Assembly: GCA_026874595.1 (NCBI GenBank)
Contig: CM049318.1
Location: forward strand, 37,409,956 to 37,473,955
Length of the DNA: 64,000 bases
DNA from: Sipunculus nudus
Taxonomy: Eukaryota > Annelida > Sipuncula > Golfingiida > Sipunculidae
Direction: 5' to 3'
Part shown: in pieces, positions 38,862-50,617 of the stretch
Numbering within the stretch: the first letter of the stretch is position 1
Layout: the number at the start of each line of letters is the position of its first letter
The notes under the pieces: generated by a model
Database searches by the model: none
What the model saw: the letters and a program-made list of their open reading frames with translations, nothing else
What the model was told of the DNA's origin: nothing
Position numbers and translations under genes: made by a program

Positions 38862-39105
38862 ATTGAAAAAGTGGGCTGATATTTCTAATGTGACTTGTCA
38901 GTTTGTGAATGAGCTTACATTTCCTCCTTCCCCCCCCCCCCTCAAATTAATTGAAATAGTGAGCTGATATTTCTTATGAGACTTGTCAGTTTGTAAATCA
39001 CTAAATGAGCTTACATTTCCTCCCTTCCTCCCCCCCCCCCCCTTAAATAAATTGAAATAGTGAGCTGAAATTTCTGATGTGACTAGTCAGTTTGTAAATG
39101 AGACT
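38862..39105. repeat. Three tandem copies of a unit of about 85-100 bp with poly-C tracts
   Basis: ATTGAAATAGTGAGCTGA, GACTTGTCAGTTTGT and GAGCTTACATTTCCTCC recur three times; the first two units end in C runs (38931-38941 and 39031-39042). It sits between the alternative first exon and the S1-S3 exon. Confidence 0.85.
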
Positions 39106-39575
39106 TTCTTTTTTAGTCAGTATATATTAAGTCCTGCTTGAACATCACGCCAATAGAATGACCATGCACTTCCATTATGTCATTTTTCTTTTGGTTCCAC
39201 CTTGATCCAACAGATCTGAGTCGTCAGAAAAGCCAGATGGTCAAGGATGTATGCCAGCTCTGAATATCTGTAATTTAAGGACTAATTCTGTTGAATATTC
39301 TGAAATTTTTAAGTTTCAGTATAGCATCAATGTGGGATATTTTACATTAATAACATTGTCACATGGCAATAAATACAAGGTAAAATATATTAAAGTTATA
39401 ATAAAGTAATTCAAGTTAAAATACATTAAAGATGATGATTAGTTTATATAGTTCTCAAACCCCTGGAATTAGATGACCTACAAAATTAAAGAAATTGTTA
39501 AAAAATACGAGATAATTCTTTACTGCTGTACATATTTCACATCTTGTTACTGACATAGTTTCTCATTTGTTTCAG

Positions 39576-40001
39576 GTCTTATCATTAGGAGCAGAAGTCC
39601 TACCAGAATACAAGCTGCAGTCACCACGCATTCACCGCTTCACCATTCTCCATTACTCCCCGTTCAAGGCAGTATGGGATTGGTTGATCCTCATCTTAGT
39701 CATCTACACCGCTATCGTCACACCGTACGTCGCCGCTTTCCTGCTCCAGGATGAAAACGCCGCAAGAAAGGATGCTCAGAGTCGCTATAGCGATCCGCTG
39801 ACGATCATCGATTTGATCGTCGATGTCATGTTCATCATTGATATACTCATTAACTTCAGGACTACTTACGTTAATAAAAACGATGAAGTAGTTAGTCACC
39901 CAGGGAAGATTGCAGTGCACTATTTCAAAGGATGGTTTCTTATTGACGTGGTTGCAGCTATTCCCTTTGATCTTCTGCTCTTTGGCTCAAAAACTGATGA
40001 G
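39576..40001 (+). CDS. ERG exon: pre-S1, S1, S2, S3
   Basis: This 426-bp exon, phase 0 at both ends, has acceptor TTTGTTTCAG and donor GTAGGT. It encodes short-form residues 73-214. The opening [21 protein letters not shown] is nearly identical to ERG channels of other animals. S1 is about [21 protein letters not shown]2 lies in [20 protein letters not shown] followed by the family signature RTTYVN, and S3 is [19 protein letters not shown]. The acidic S2 and S3 residues that pair with S4 arginines are present. The S1-S2 loop ([18 protein letters not shown]) differs from vertebrates, as expected for that loop. The exon ends KTDE. Base composition is GC-richer than surrounding introns, with many silent C/G third positions. 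Confidence 0.97.
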
Positions 40002-41557
40002 GTAGGTAAACCAGTGGTCACCAGAGCTCGACCAAAGCCCAGAGCAAGTAAAAATTCAAGAAAATAGTGGTAGGGTAAACAAAAGTCACCTCTTACTTGC
40101 CTGATTAAGCAGTGGGATTCAGCCTTTACCTTATATTTCAATTAAAATTCACAAAATGTTTGTTCCATTCAGACATATCATTAATACAATTTTACCCTAT
40201 ATTACCTTTTAGTTGTCTTATATAAAAAAAAACTTTTTAAAAAGTGATTTGGAGCTCACTTTGCGACCAGGCAACTATTACTGATTTTTTGCAGGGCCAG
40301 TCAAAATTTATGAAGGGCAGATAAAACTATAAGTCTTACTTGCCTGATGGGGCAAGCGCTTTAAAAGGTTAATGTCTAGCCGTGGTCATATACAACACCA
40401 AAACATCCTAGCGTTTTATCATTATCATAGTGAGAAATTATAATTAAGATTTTTCATTCAGTAGTTTTCCTCTCCACTTGTGCCACATGGTGGTGATGAC
40501 TGACATTGAGTGGTTGGGTCTGTTATGTTGACAAGGAAGTTCATATTTTGTTATATCTGAAATGGTCAAAGTTAAAACTATCTTATAAAAAAAGCCCCTC
40601 TTTCTTGGAGAGGTGGAATCTCACATGTATTTAATTTCATCTGACAAACCTTTCAACACTAACTCACTGGGAATGAACACTGCACCCAGTCATTTTGTTC
40701 TATGCAAGGGAATTAATGCGCCACCTTAAAAAATACTCAGTAGCAACTGAAGAAAAAAGTTAACTTTGTACAAAAAATATTTAAAAAAATATGCCTTTTT
40801 CAGTTGAACATTCTAAAGGTTTATTGGTAAAGAAAATGTACACATTGAAAAAGTCACGAGGTTTTCCCAGTGGAGGAACTGAATTGACCATTGTCTTAAA
40901 TACAAAATTGTTGTATTTCTATTTCCATCTCTATCTTTCAACAAAAAATGTGTGAGCATCTATTGAATATCTGTTTGTAATGAAGACATTTATAACAGGT
41001 CTTGCAGGCCTTGGCTCTTCACTGGGCTGGAAATTTGGTCCTCTGGAACACATTTATGTTGATCATAGAGCATTGCAGGTTATTTCCAGGGCCCTGGATT
41101 AATTAGATACCAAATATTTTCAGACTATATACTTGAAAAGTGCTTGACCAAAGTGGAAATTTAAAAAATCCTTGAAATGTGTTTTAGCATTTTCATGGCC
41201 TTGAAAGTGAATTAATTTAGCTGTTTTTTAAATTTCTGTAAAAATACCTTGAATTCAACTGACAGCTGGGTATGAGAGACCAAGGAGAAATAAGGCATTG
41301 TTATATCCTAGCTGATCTCAGACTGTATATGGTCTATTTCTGAACAGCATTATGAATTTTGTTGACAGAAGAACTTCAGTCAACATTGCCTTGTAATACC
41401 TCCCAGGACTGAAATTTTGAGTTAAATTCCTTCACAGAGCTGGAAGATGCCATATTGTTCACATGAACAGGTCAAACTGAAAAGAGCCCTTTTGCAGTAA
41501 TTACGTACGTTTGTACACAGTCCCAGAAGTTTTGCACAACAGCTGAATTCTGCCCCT

Positions 41558-42466
41558 AGACTGGCCAAGTCCATGAAATAGTTAAGATCTAATTGTTACC
41601 TCTTACAGAGATATCAAAAGCTCTCTCACAGTCTTGTAAAGCTTGTTACTGCCAACTTGCTGTTAAGACTTATTTGTTGCCTCTGACAGAGATTTCAGTG
41701 TTCTCTCACAGTCTTGTAACGCTTAGTGTTGTTACTGCTAACTTGCTGTTAAGACTTATTTGTTGCCTCTGACAGAGATTTAAATGTTCTCTCACAATCT
41801 TGTAACACTTAGTTTTGTTACTGCCACCTAGGTTAAGACTTATTTGTTGCCTCTGACAGAGATATCAGTGTTCTCTCACAGTCTTGTAACGCTTAGTGTT
41901 GTTACTGCCACCTAGGTTAAGACTTATTTGTTGCCTCTGACAGAGATATCAATGTTCTCTAACAGTCTTGTAACGCTTAGTGTTGTTACTGCCACCTTTC
42001 AGTAAGACTTAATTGTTGCCTCTGACATATATATCAAAAGTTCTCTCACAGTCTTGTAACGCTTAGTGTTGTTACTGCCACGTTGCAGTAAGACTTAATT
42101 GTTGCCTCTGACATATATATCAAAAGTTCTCTCACAGTCTTGTAACGCTTAGTGTTGTTACTGCCACCTTTCCATTAAGACTTATTTGTTGCCTCTGACA
42201 GAGATATCAATGTTCTCTAACAGTCTTGTAACGCTTAGTGTTGTTTCTGCCACCTTGCAGTAAGACTTAATTGTTGCCTCTGACATATATATCAAAAGTT
42301 CTCTCACAGTCTTGTAATGTTTAGTGTTGTTACTGCCACCTTGCGGCAAATTTTAGAACTATTTACCACTCTGGCCCTCATGGAGCCATGTGTTTCGGTG
42401 CATGGAATCGCGTATTATTCACTCATTTTAGTAGCAAACAAAAAATACTAACGCCCTGGCAGGGCT
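41558..42466. mobile_element. Helitron-like element with internal 84-bp minisatellite, copy 1
   Basis: The left end AGACTGGCCAAGTCCATGAA and the right end with hairpin GCCCTGGCAGGGC (42453-42465) are both shared with 58519-59600, defining one family. The middle is an array of about nine units (see next entry). No protein gene. Helitron or Helentron kinship is inferred from the 3' hairpin and internal array. Confidence 0.6.
41580..42345. repeat. 84-bp minisatellite, about 9 copies
   Basis: Unit contains TAAGACTTATTTGTTGCC, CTCTGACAGAGATATCA, TCTCACAGTCTTGTAACGC and TTAGTGTTGTTACTGCCACC. Starts at 41748, 41832 and 41916 are 84 bp apart. Confidence 0.93.
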
Positions 42467-43724
42467 ATTCCACTCCTAACAACCTCAGAACATTTTAAAA
42501 TTATTAGTGATGCCATTGAATTTAATGTCCAAGCTTGAATAACTCTGGAACACAACATTAGATAAGACTTGTTGAATGCCGTTCTTCGAACAAAGCAGAC
42601 AACTGACTGAATGCCCATCATGGTACGTAATACAAAAAATATAATTGCTACAGGGGCTGATAGGTGGTAGCACTGGTGACACCACAGGTATGCTTGTATC
42701 TTTCCTGCACCTTGTGTGTGCAGTATCGATTTTGTCTAATCTTGAATATTTCAGTTTCAGGTAGTTTTACAATGTAATTTTGTTAATATTACACACTAAT
42801 GAAACATGCTAAAACTAGAAATCTAAGCCTTTGCCATTCACTTTTTCAGCCCATATTCTGAGGGTCATTCCTGCATAAGTGACTGTACATTTGTGAATAT
42901 TCCCTGATAATTACATCCTTTGGTAAAAGCTAATTTGATGGGGAAGATCAATTAAATCTGAAAGAAATATAGGGAAAAAGTAGGTGGACAGGGGTGTTTG
43001 AACAGAGTATAGTTGAAAGTTATGTAGCCCACAAGACACAAGGAGCTGTGAACCTGTGTTACATACAGTACAGAACCCACACCCATCTGGATTTAGTACC
43101 AATGTGAATGTATGAAGCTAATTATGTAAATGGCTCTACAATGAACTCTTGTGTTGTTGGTATCTTTTTCAAGGTCTGTAAATTCCTGGTTGTCCAGTTT
43201 TTCCTGGCATTTACTGCTGTTTATTGCGTTTATCCTGGTCTGTGTTACATACTGGCACATTGTATGGTGCCTTTGTCATAGGTTCCCAATGCTGTATGGC
43301 TGCCCAGGCTGTACATAAACTAAATGTTTTGTAACAATGATTAAATGATTTTGTCATAATATCTACCACTGCTTTGAAAAGAAATATAATCATGTACCAT
43401 ACAGCACAGGCAAGGGATCAGCTGCAATAAATCTTACGAGAGTAAGAATGGGACTTAGCCATCTACATTATCATTTATATCTATACCACATTACTGAAAA
43501 CGGATATTGTTAAAATAAAAATTGTTATAATCAACCTGGAGACGCTGAACATTATTTTTCTAAAATGTCCGAAAAACAGTGTTGAGAGGCAGGAGATGCT
43601 GGAAAACATCATACCTTTCACAGGAAGACTCAACTTAAACAGTAACACAGACTTAATAAATTTAATTTTAAAAGGACACTCTCATCTGACATTTCAAGAA
43701 AACAACACTTATTTTCTGTTGTAA

Positions 43725-44599
43725 TGTAAATGGTTGACACCTTTTGAAAAAGACTAGCTGTGTGTAGGTTCTTGTACACAAGCTTCGGTGCTCGCCCCCT
43801 TCCTCAGGTGTAAATGGAGCTGTTCCTCAGGTAGCTGTTCCCAGTATGGTTCATTTGGAGAGAATTATGGCAAAGCTTGTCGGGTCTATTGTTGTGTCAG
43901 TGCTGGCTGAATTAGGGGATTGGTGGATTAGTGATCATGATTTCCAGGTAGCAGGTGTCCAGTGAAGTGGTTACTGATCCTTAGAAGCAAGGGAGTTTTC
44001 CAAGTTTTCAATTGTTGTGTTGTGTATTGGTGTAAAAATCAAAAAGTATGTACATAGTCTAAAATAGTTGAGTCCTATGTTTAGTCTTTGTAATGGGTTA
44101 GGAATCCATTATCTCTGTTTAATCCCATATCTATGCAGTCAAACTGTTCTATGAGTTTCAGTTCCCATATTCTTCTGTTGTGTGTATCTGGCAGATTACC
44201 CATTAAAACACATATTTTCATGTCCGAGGCCTGATGTCCGTTTTCAGAGAAATGTTTTCCTATTGGCACAAAGCGGTTGTTTGAGCTAATGGTTTGTCTA
44301 TGGCCGTCGACACGTTATCTCAAGGATTGTCCAGTTTCACCTATGTATGAAATATTTGGACAGATCCTGCATTGTATACAATACACCACTCCCCTCGACT
44401 CGCAGCTGAAATGTCCTCTTACCTTATAGGTTTGACTGTTAATGTTTAAAGTTTCTCCCTGTGTTAGTATTGCACATGAGGAAGGGGGCCGAGCACCCGA
44501 AAGCTTGTGTACAAGAACCTACACACAGCTAGTCTTTTTCAAAAGGTGTCAACCATTTACATTACTTTTGTAAGTAACAGACTAGCACAGCATTTCAAA
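43725..44599 (-). mobile_element. Penelope-like element relic with inverted terminal arms
   Basis: Inverted arms of about 80-90 bp lie at 43725-43810 and 44475-44566 (left arm AATGGTTGACACCTTTTG..., complementary on the right). An 18-bp direct repeat ACTTATTTTCTGTTGTAA flanks the unit at 43707-43724 and 44600-44617, consistent with a target-site duplication. The minus strand between holds a GIY-YIG endonuclease relic. Reverse transcriptase is absent, so the copy is 5'-truncated or internally deleted. Confidence 0.75.
44084..44475 (-). pseudogene. GIY-YIG endonuclease domain relic of a Penelope-like retroelement
   Basis: The minus strand reads ...YKVRGHFSCESRGVVYCIQC then RICPNISYIGETGQSLR, one in-frame stop, RVDGHRQTISSNNRFVPIGK and HFSENGHQASDMKICVL, ending LNRDNGFLTHYKD. 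VVYCIQC with a CxxC and YIGETG are the GIY-YIG core and its preceding zinc-like Cys pair found in endonuclease-bearing Penelope-like elements; the downstream H and E residues fit as well. Only the C-terminal domain is present, without reverse transcriptase, and one stop interrupts it, so this is a non-functional fragment. Confidence 0.8.
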
Positions 44600-45234
44600 A
44601 CTTATTTTCTGTTGTAAACACTTTTATAAGTGATACACATAGATTTCAATAGATATATAAAAAATTAATGTAACACATAATATGAAGGTACATTGACATT
44701 GATAATATACTTAATCAGCTAGAGATTTCATTTTATATATTTTATTACACATCTTTCATCACTTGCAGTAATACAGTCATATACAGACTGTCACTCTTCC
44801 AATGTACTAGTGCAAACCCTAACAAATGCCTTGTGCCCTAGGGATGCACATAAAAGATATGAAAAAAAATGTACTATATATATATTGAGCTGTCCATCTG
44901 TCAGTTCTTCTGTCTATATATATCAGTCAACCAGAACTGGTTATCAGAGATGTGTGAGTTTCCATAGTTTGCCTTGTAAGATTAATAAATGTACATTGGT
45001 TGCTATAAAATTCTCATAAATGACTTTGACACAAGCTCTATAAAATTAAAAATAGGCCCCTTAAGGACTTTTGAATCGGCAGCATGTGTGAATACATTTA
45101 ATATGTTGATTTATCCATACTCATGCGGTTAATAGCAGACCTGAATTTTTCTTTTATTCAGCAGACTTTTAATTGTAAATATACATCTATATTTCCTATT
45201 TACTATTCTTTAATATCAATAAAGGAATATTTGG

Positions 45235-45311
45235 TGAGAGAGAAAGAGAGAGTGAGAGAGAAGGCTAGAGAAAGAGAGGGCTAGAGAGAGAGAGAGAGAA
45301 AGAGAGAGAGT
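45235..45311. repeat. (GA)n-rich purine tract
   Basis: Imperfect GA repeat with CTAGAG interruptions, 200 bp before the pore exon. Confidence 0.95.
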
Positions 45312-45407
45312 TCTTGAGAATTGGGTGCCACCTTGGAGAGTGTGTGGATGAAATGTGTGTTTTGTATGTGCATGTGTGTGAGTGCTGTGAGTCTTATGAT
45401 CAGAATT

Positions 45408-45509
45408 GAGGCTTTCTGAGAGAATTATTATTATGAACAATATTTGTATTATTATTTTGAGGCATTCTGAGAGAATTATTATTATTAACAATATTTGTTT
45501 TATTATTTT
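45408..45509. repeat. 51-bp tandem duplication forming the splice acceptor region
   Basis: GAGGC(T/A)TTCTGAGAGAATT starts at 45408 and 45459. The second copy supplies the branch/pyrimidine region and ends at the TTTTCAG acceptor of the pore exon; the first copy has TTTTGAG at the same place. Confidence 0.85.
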
Positions 45510-45512
45510 CAG

Positions 45513-45921
45513 ACGACCACACTAATAGGTTTATTGAAGACTGCTCGTCTACTTCGACTTGTAAGAGTTGCGCGCAAGTTGGACCGCTACTCAGAATACG
45601 GTGCTGCCGTTTTGTTGTTGCTCATGGCAACGTTTGCTCTCATTGCTCATTGGTTGGCCTGTATTTGGTATGCCATTGGAAATTATGAGCGCGAGCGTTC
45701 ACAGAATACTGCGCCAAAATTAGGATGGTTGAACGAATTGGCAGAACAAATACAGACTCCATATAATGAGACTACTAATACTGGGGGGCCACAATTAAAG
45801 GCCAAATATATCACGGCGTTATATTTTACATTCAGTAGTTTAACCAGTGTGGGATTTGGAAATGTGTCACCTAACACCAACCCAGAGAAGGTCTTCTCTA
45901 TTTGTGTTATGTTAATAGGAT
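45513..45921 (+). CDS. ERG exon: S4, S5, turret, pore helix, selectivity filter, start of S6
   Basis: This 409-bp exon starts in phase 0 after TTATTTTCAG and ends one base into a codon before GTAAGT. It encodes residues 215-351 (first base). S4 reads [19 protein letters not shown] with regularly spaced arginines. S5 is in [20 protein letters not shown]. The long extracellular S5-pore turret typical of ERG follows, with one NET glycosylation sequon. The selectivity filter SVGFGN is at residues 326-331 (nt 45846-45863), and the serine after NV that is linked to fast inactivation in human ERG (its Ser631) is kept. Thr and Ser before VGFG, part of the drug site in human ERG, are kept too. Three extra Thr at the exon start are shared with insect seizure. 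Confidence 0.97.
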
Positions 45922-47280
<1,359 letters not shown>

Positions 47281-47368
47281 GTCCTGAAAGGCTTTCCAGA
47301 ATGTCTGCAAGCAGATATATGTCTTCACCTTAACAGAAATTTACTAGACAACTGTCCTGCATTTAAAG
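47281..47368 (+). CDS. ERG exon: C-linker
   Basis: This short 88-bp exon starts in phase 0 after TTCTTTCCAG and ends one base into a Gly codon before GTCAGT. It encodes [20 protein letters not shown] and [10 protein letters not shown] (residues 418-447), the most conserved C-linker block of ERG channels, which couples the cyclic-nucleotide-binding homology domain to the S6 gate. The flanking introns are 407 and 801 bp. Confidence 0.95.
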
Positions 47369-48169
47369 GTCAGTATCTTCTTAATATCACATGATGCTGT
47401 ATTGCATACCATTTTCACAGATATTATATAAAAATATGATAGAACTTCAGATAATCTTAAGATCCAGTTATTAATGTGTGAGACACATTTAAAGGAAAGT
47501 TTCATGAATTGTTCAAATTTTTTACATATTATGTATGTTTTTCAGTATGTATATAAAGGAGGCCCCACATGGTACAAATTTTCTTTGATATATTCTGTGC
47601 TCTATCTGACTACAGTAATTTTAAACAATCTCAGCAAATGAGTTCATTGTAAATCTTTTGATATAACAAAAGTTATATATCTGTCTCTTTAGTGTCCACA
47701 TTTATTTCAAAATTTGGTTGCCAGTTTCATTAAATTTGTTGGAGAAATGCTTGTATTCAGGAAGAAATTCTGGAAATGGAAATGCAGGGAGATTCACTGG
47801 TATGCTGAGTTATAAAAAAAATCTCTTACAAATATGATGGGTTTTTGTTTGAAATATACAAACATAATCTTTGGTATGGCTTGTTCTTGCTAACACAATA
47901 CCTTTAAAGCATGAGAAATTGTCAACAATGAAGAAAATATTTTTTTTTTTTTTTCATTGAGATTTTCATGGTATTTGTTCACATGATTCATGCTTCCACT
48001 CTGACACCTTGGTAAATCTGTATGACAGTCTGAAGGACAAAACTGCTGCTACTTTCTGTGATTATTTTTCTAGGGATCAGGTGTAGGAGAAAAAAGTATC
48101 CTAATAATAATTATGACAGAGGGGATAGATAAATGATATTGATAATGAATTTTAACTATATATTTTCAG
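47369..48169 (+). other. ERG intron, 801 bp
   Basis: GTCAGT to ATATTTTCAG, phase 1. Nothing else seen apart from a T-run near 47940. Confidence 0.9.
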
Positions 48170-48334
48170 GTGCCAGCCCAGGCTGTTTACGAGCATTATC
48201 AATGAAGTTTAAGACTACACATGTGCCCCCTGGTGACACATTAGTACATCGTGGAGATATTCTCGATGCCCTGTACTTTATGTCAAGAGGGTCTATAGAA
48301 ATCCTTAAGGAGGATATTGTCATGGCAATATTAG
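48170..48334 (+). CDS. ERG exon: first half of cyclic-nucleotide-binding homology domain
   Basis: This 165-bp exon follows TATATTTTCAG, completes the split Gly codon, and ends one base into the next Gly codon before GTAATC. It encodes about residues 447-502: [20 protein letters not shown], then [20 protein letters not shown] and [15 protein letters not shown]. These are the first beta strands of the domain, with the PPGDTLVH and [12 protein letters not shown] signatures of the family. In ERG channels this fold binds no cyclic nucleotide; it docks with the PAS domain in long isoforms. Confidence 0.95.
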
Positions 48335-48801
48335 GTAATCACCATGGTTACAAATTATTTTTTCTTAAATTTCATGATATATCAATATGTGGATCAAGGC
48401 AGGAAGACCTATATGATTGTCAATTAAAGGAATTTATATCATGAAACAAGTATAATCTGTACAGATTATTACCACAGTGAAGTGAATAGTGTTTAATATG
48501 TTATGTGTATTGCACTAAAAACATAACTATAATGAATCTAGTATTAATGTATTTCAAGATAAATCAAGTGCTGTCAGACCATCTAGCCCTTCTCTTTGGC
48601 TTGAAATTAAAATAAACAATAATTTAAATATGTAATTTGACTCTTTAGTTGATTCTCCATTTGTTGAGGAAAATACAGAAATTTTGAAAAATTGATAGAA
48701 ACTTTTAATGACAATATGGTATAATTCTTTAATTGAAGCCAGAAGATAACTGGTTTTATTTGGTTCATGAATTATTCATGTTATTAATCATTTAATTTTA
48801 G
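48335..48801 (+). other. ERG intron, 467 bp
   Basis: GTAATC to TTAATTTTAG, phase 1. Nothing else seen. Confidence 0.9.
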
Positions 48802-48995
48802 GGAAAGATGATGTGTTTGGTGAGAACATATGCCAGCATGACACAGTAGGTAAGTCCAGCTGTAACGTGAGGGCATTGACCTACTGTGACCTTCACAAGA
48901 TCCAGCGAGACGACATACTGGATATATTAGAAATGTACCCAGAGTTCGCAGAGCAATTTGTGAAAAACCTGGAGGTTACATTTGACCTCAGAGAT
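48802..48995 (+). CDS. ERG exon: second half of cyclic-nucleotide-binding homology domain
   Basis: This 194-bp exon after TTAATTTTAG encodes residues 502-566 and ends in phase 0 before GTAAGT. It reads [20 protein letters not shown], then [20 protein letters not shown] and the C-helix region up to LEVTFDLRD. The [11 protein letters not shown] strand is the strongest family match. Where human ERG has the intrinsic-ligand motif FNL, this protein has FDL: Asp563 replaces Asn. That segment folds into the empty ligand pocket in family structures. Confidence 0.95.
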
Positions 48996-49926
48996 GTAAG
49001 TAAATTGTTTTCTTTAAGATTTAATTCAGATAACACTATTTTTTCAGGGTTCCTTCAAGCTGTTATATCCTTGAACTTCATTAAGAAATTTTTATGCCTT
49101 GAAATTGAAATTTTTTTTTAAAAGACTTGTAATTGCTTGTTATGGTAGACCAAGAGATGCAAGGTATGATATAATTGTGATTAGTCAGGAATATTTTGGA
49201 CTTGGGTAGTACTTGCTTGCAACTGAAAGCATGATATTAGGAGGACAGTACACATAAACCTTTAAATCTAAATATGTTTTCATGGAGGACCCTGAAAAAG
49301 AACTTGAAAATGGAATAACAAAAACTTTAAAAGAAAAAGCTTATGCAGTTATTTTATTTAGTGCATTTACATTGTTGTATGCATACTAATATATTTAGGA
49401 TATGTTAGGATATGTCCCACACCAGTTGTTTTGATTTAATTAATGATGTTGAGGGTTCAAAATTATACTTAGTTCACTAACCTTGGAATTATACCTCAGT
49501 GGAACTTCAGTGATGCTGAACTGTAAAAATTAGTCTTTGACTAGCATCCTACTTGTCATTTCTTTGTCCAACCTACCAACTGATTTTGCGTCTTTTTGTT
49601 AACAAGGCACAGATTGTAAACACTAAACCAAGAAAGTCCTTGTTTGAAATCCAAATAGGACCTGATGATTCCTCTGTGGAAACTGAAAATGAACTTAAGA
49701 TGTACATTTAATGAGCTACATGGCAAAATTACAATTTTTAGCAAACTGAAAGTCACTCTTCTTGGCATTTAAGGCTTTCCAAAAATTACTGTTGGATCAA
49801 ATGTTGAAATAATGTACATCATTTTCACTTAAATCTCTGTCAGCATGAACATGCAAAGTTTTAAAAAAAAATATTGGTCCAACCAGTTCTTTAAAAGTGT
49901 CACTAACAGATGTGATGATATTACAG
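48996..49926 (+). other. ERG intron, 931 bp
   Basis: GTAAGT to GATATTACAG, phase 0. Nothing else seen. Confidence 0.85.
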
Positions 49927-50044
49927 GAGGAGTTGATGGTGTGTCCACCGTTATCAGATTCTCCTGGTGCTGAGGCAGCTAAGTGTACATTCCTGAGTAA
50001 CAGGAAAAGCCGGTCATCACTGTACCGTAAACCTACCCAAGCAG
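49927..50044 (+). CDS. ERG exon: start of variable C-terminal tail
   Basis: This 118-bp exon follows GATATTACAG, starts in phase 0 and ends one base into a codon before GTCAGT. It encodes EELMVCPPLSDSPGAEAAKC then TFLSNRKSRSSLYRKPTQA (about residues 567-606). Sequence conservation with other ERG proteins drops here, as it does just after the cyclic-nucleotide-binding homology domain throughout the family; the basic RKSRSS segment resembles the RKRK-rich stretch at the same place in human ERG. The call rests on matching phase, good splice sites and position. Confidence 0.8.
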
Positions 50045-50617
50045 GTCAGTAAGTCATGTGTCATCACACAGTCTACTGACTCAGCCAGTGGTTCTTGTGC
50101 TGAAAGGAGTACTTGAGTACTCCAGTCTGAGATATTGTTACTTTAATTCAAGTTTGAAATCAGGACTTGAATATTTATGTAAATCTAAAGATTAAAATAG
50201 ATTGTTTTGTGTAGCTATCAGTTTGACCTATACTAGCTATAAATGAAATTTATCAGATTTTAATGTCACGTGTGTCCAGGGTTATTATTGGATCACTTAC
50301 AAGACTAGCATTATAGTTGTCTTATGAAGCTGTGATGTAGCCAACAAATTTAATGACGTGTTTCCCGGGGCAATTGTGAGTAGTAGAATGAATAATATAT
50401 TTAATTTCCAGTAAACAATATAAAATATGATAATATGATAATTGTTATAGTAACATTTTCTTGTGATTTGCATGTGATTAGGCTAATGGAAAACAGAATT
50501 GGACCCAAACATAAGATAATCAATACAGGTTTAAGCAAACATTAGAAAATTGCAAAAATATTTTAAAAAAAGTTTGTTTTTTTTTTTTGCCAAAATTTCT
50601 GGTGATTTATGTTTTAG
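50045..50617 (+). other. ERG intron, 573 bp
   Basis: GTCAGT to TTATGTTTTAG, phase 1. Nothing else seen. Confidence 0.8.

Larger units (their letters stand above)
10161..39575 (+). other. 29.4 kb ERG intron (long isoform)
   Basis: Bounded by GTAAGC and TTTGTTTCAG, phase 0. It carries the alternative first exon at 38354-38569 and most of the repeats listed separately. The stretches 14500-15470, 23000-27450, 32100-33140 and 33720-37900 contain no gene or clear repeat that I can support; short open frames there lack codon signal or known motifs. Confidence 0.85.
40002..45512 (+). other. 5.5 kb ERG intron
   Basis: GTAGGT to TTTTCAG, phase 0. It contains the 84-bp minisatellite element, the Penelope-like relic and a (GA)n tract. 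I see nothing gene-like in 40002-41550 or 42470-43700. Confidence 0.9.

Noticed and set aside
40002-40067. Read-through of the S1-S3 frame past 40001
   Set aside because: It passes a good GTAGGT donor and loses homology at once; the true junction is DE-TTTLIG.
39696-40141. Open frames antisense to the S1-S3 exon
   Set aside because: Shadows of the real ERG exon on the opposite strand.
41580-42345. CRISPR-like appearance of regular repeats
   Set aside because: Units are contiguous 84-bp repeats without unique spacers, in an animal intron.
45216-45491. Minus-strand open frame of 91 codons with Ser-Leu runs
   Set aside because: Translation of the (GA)n tract.
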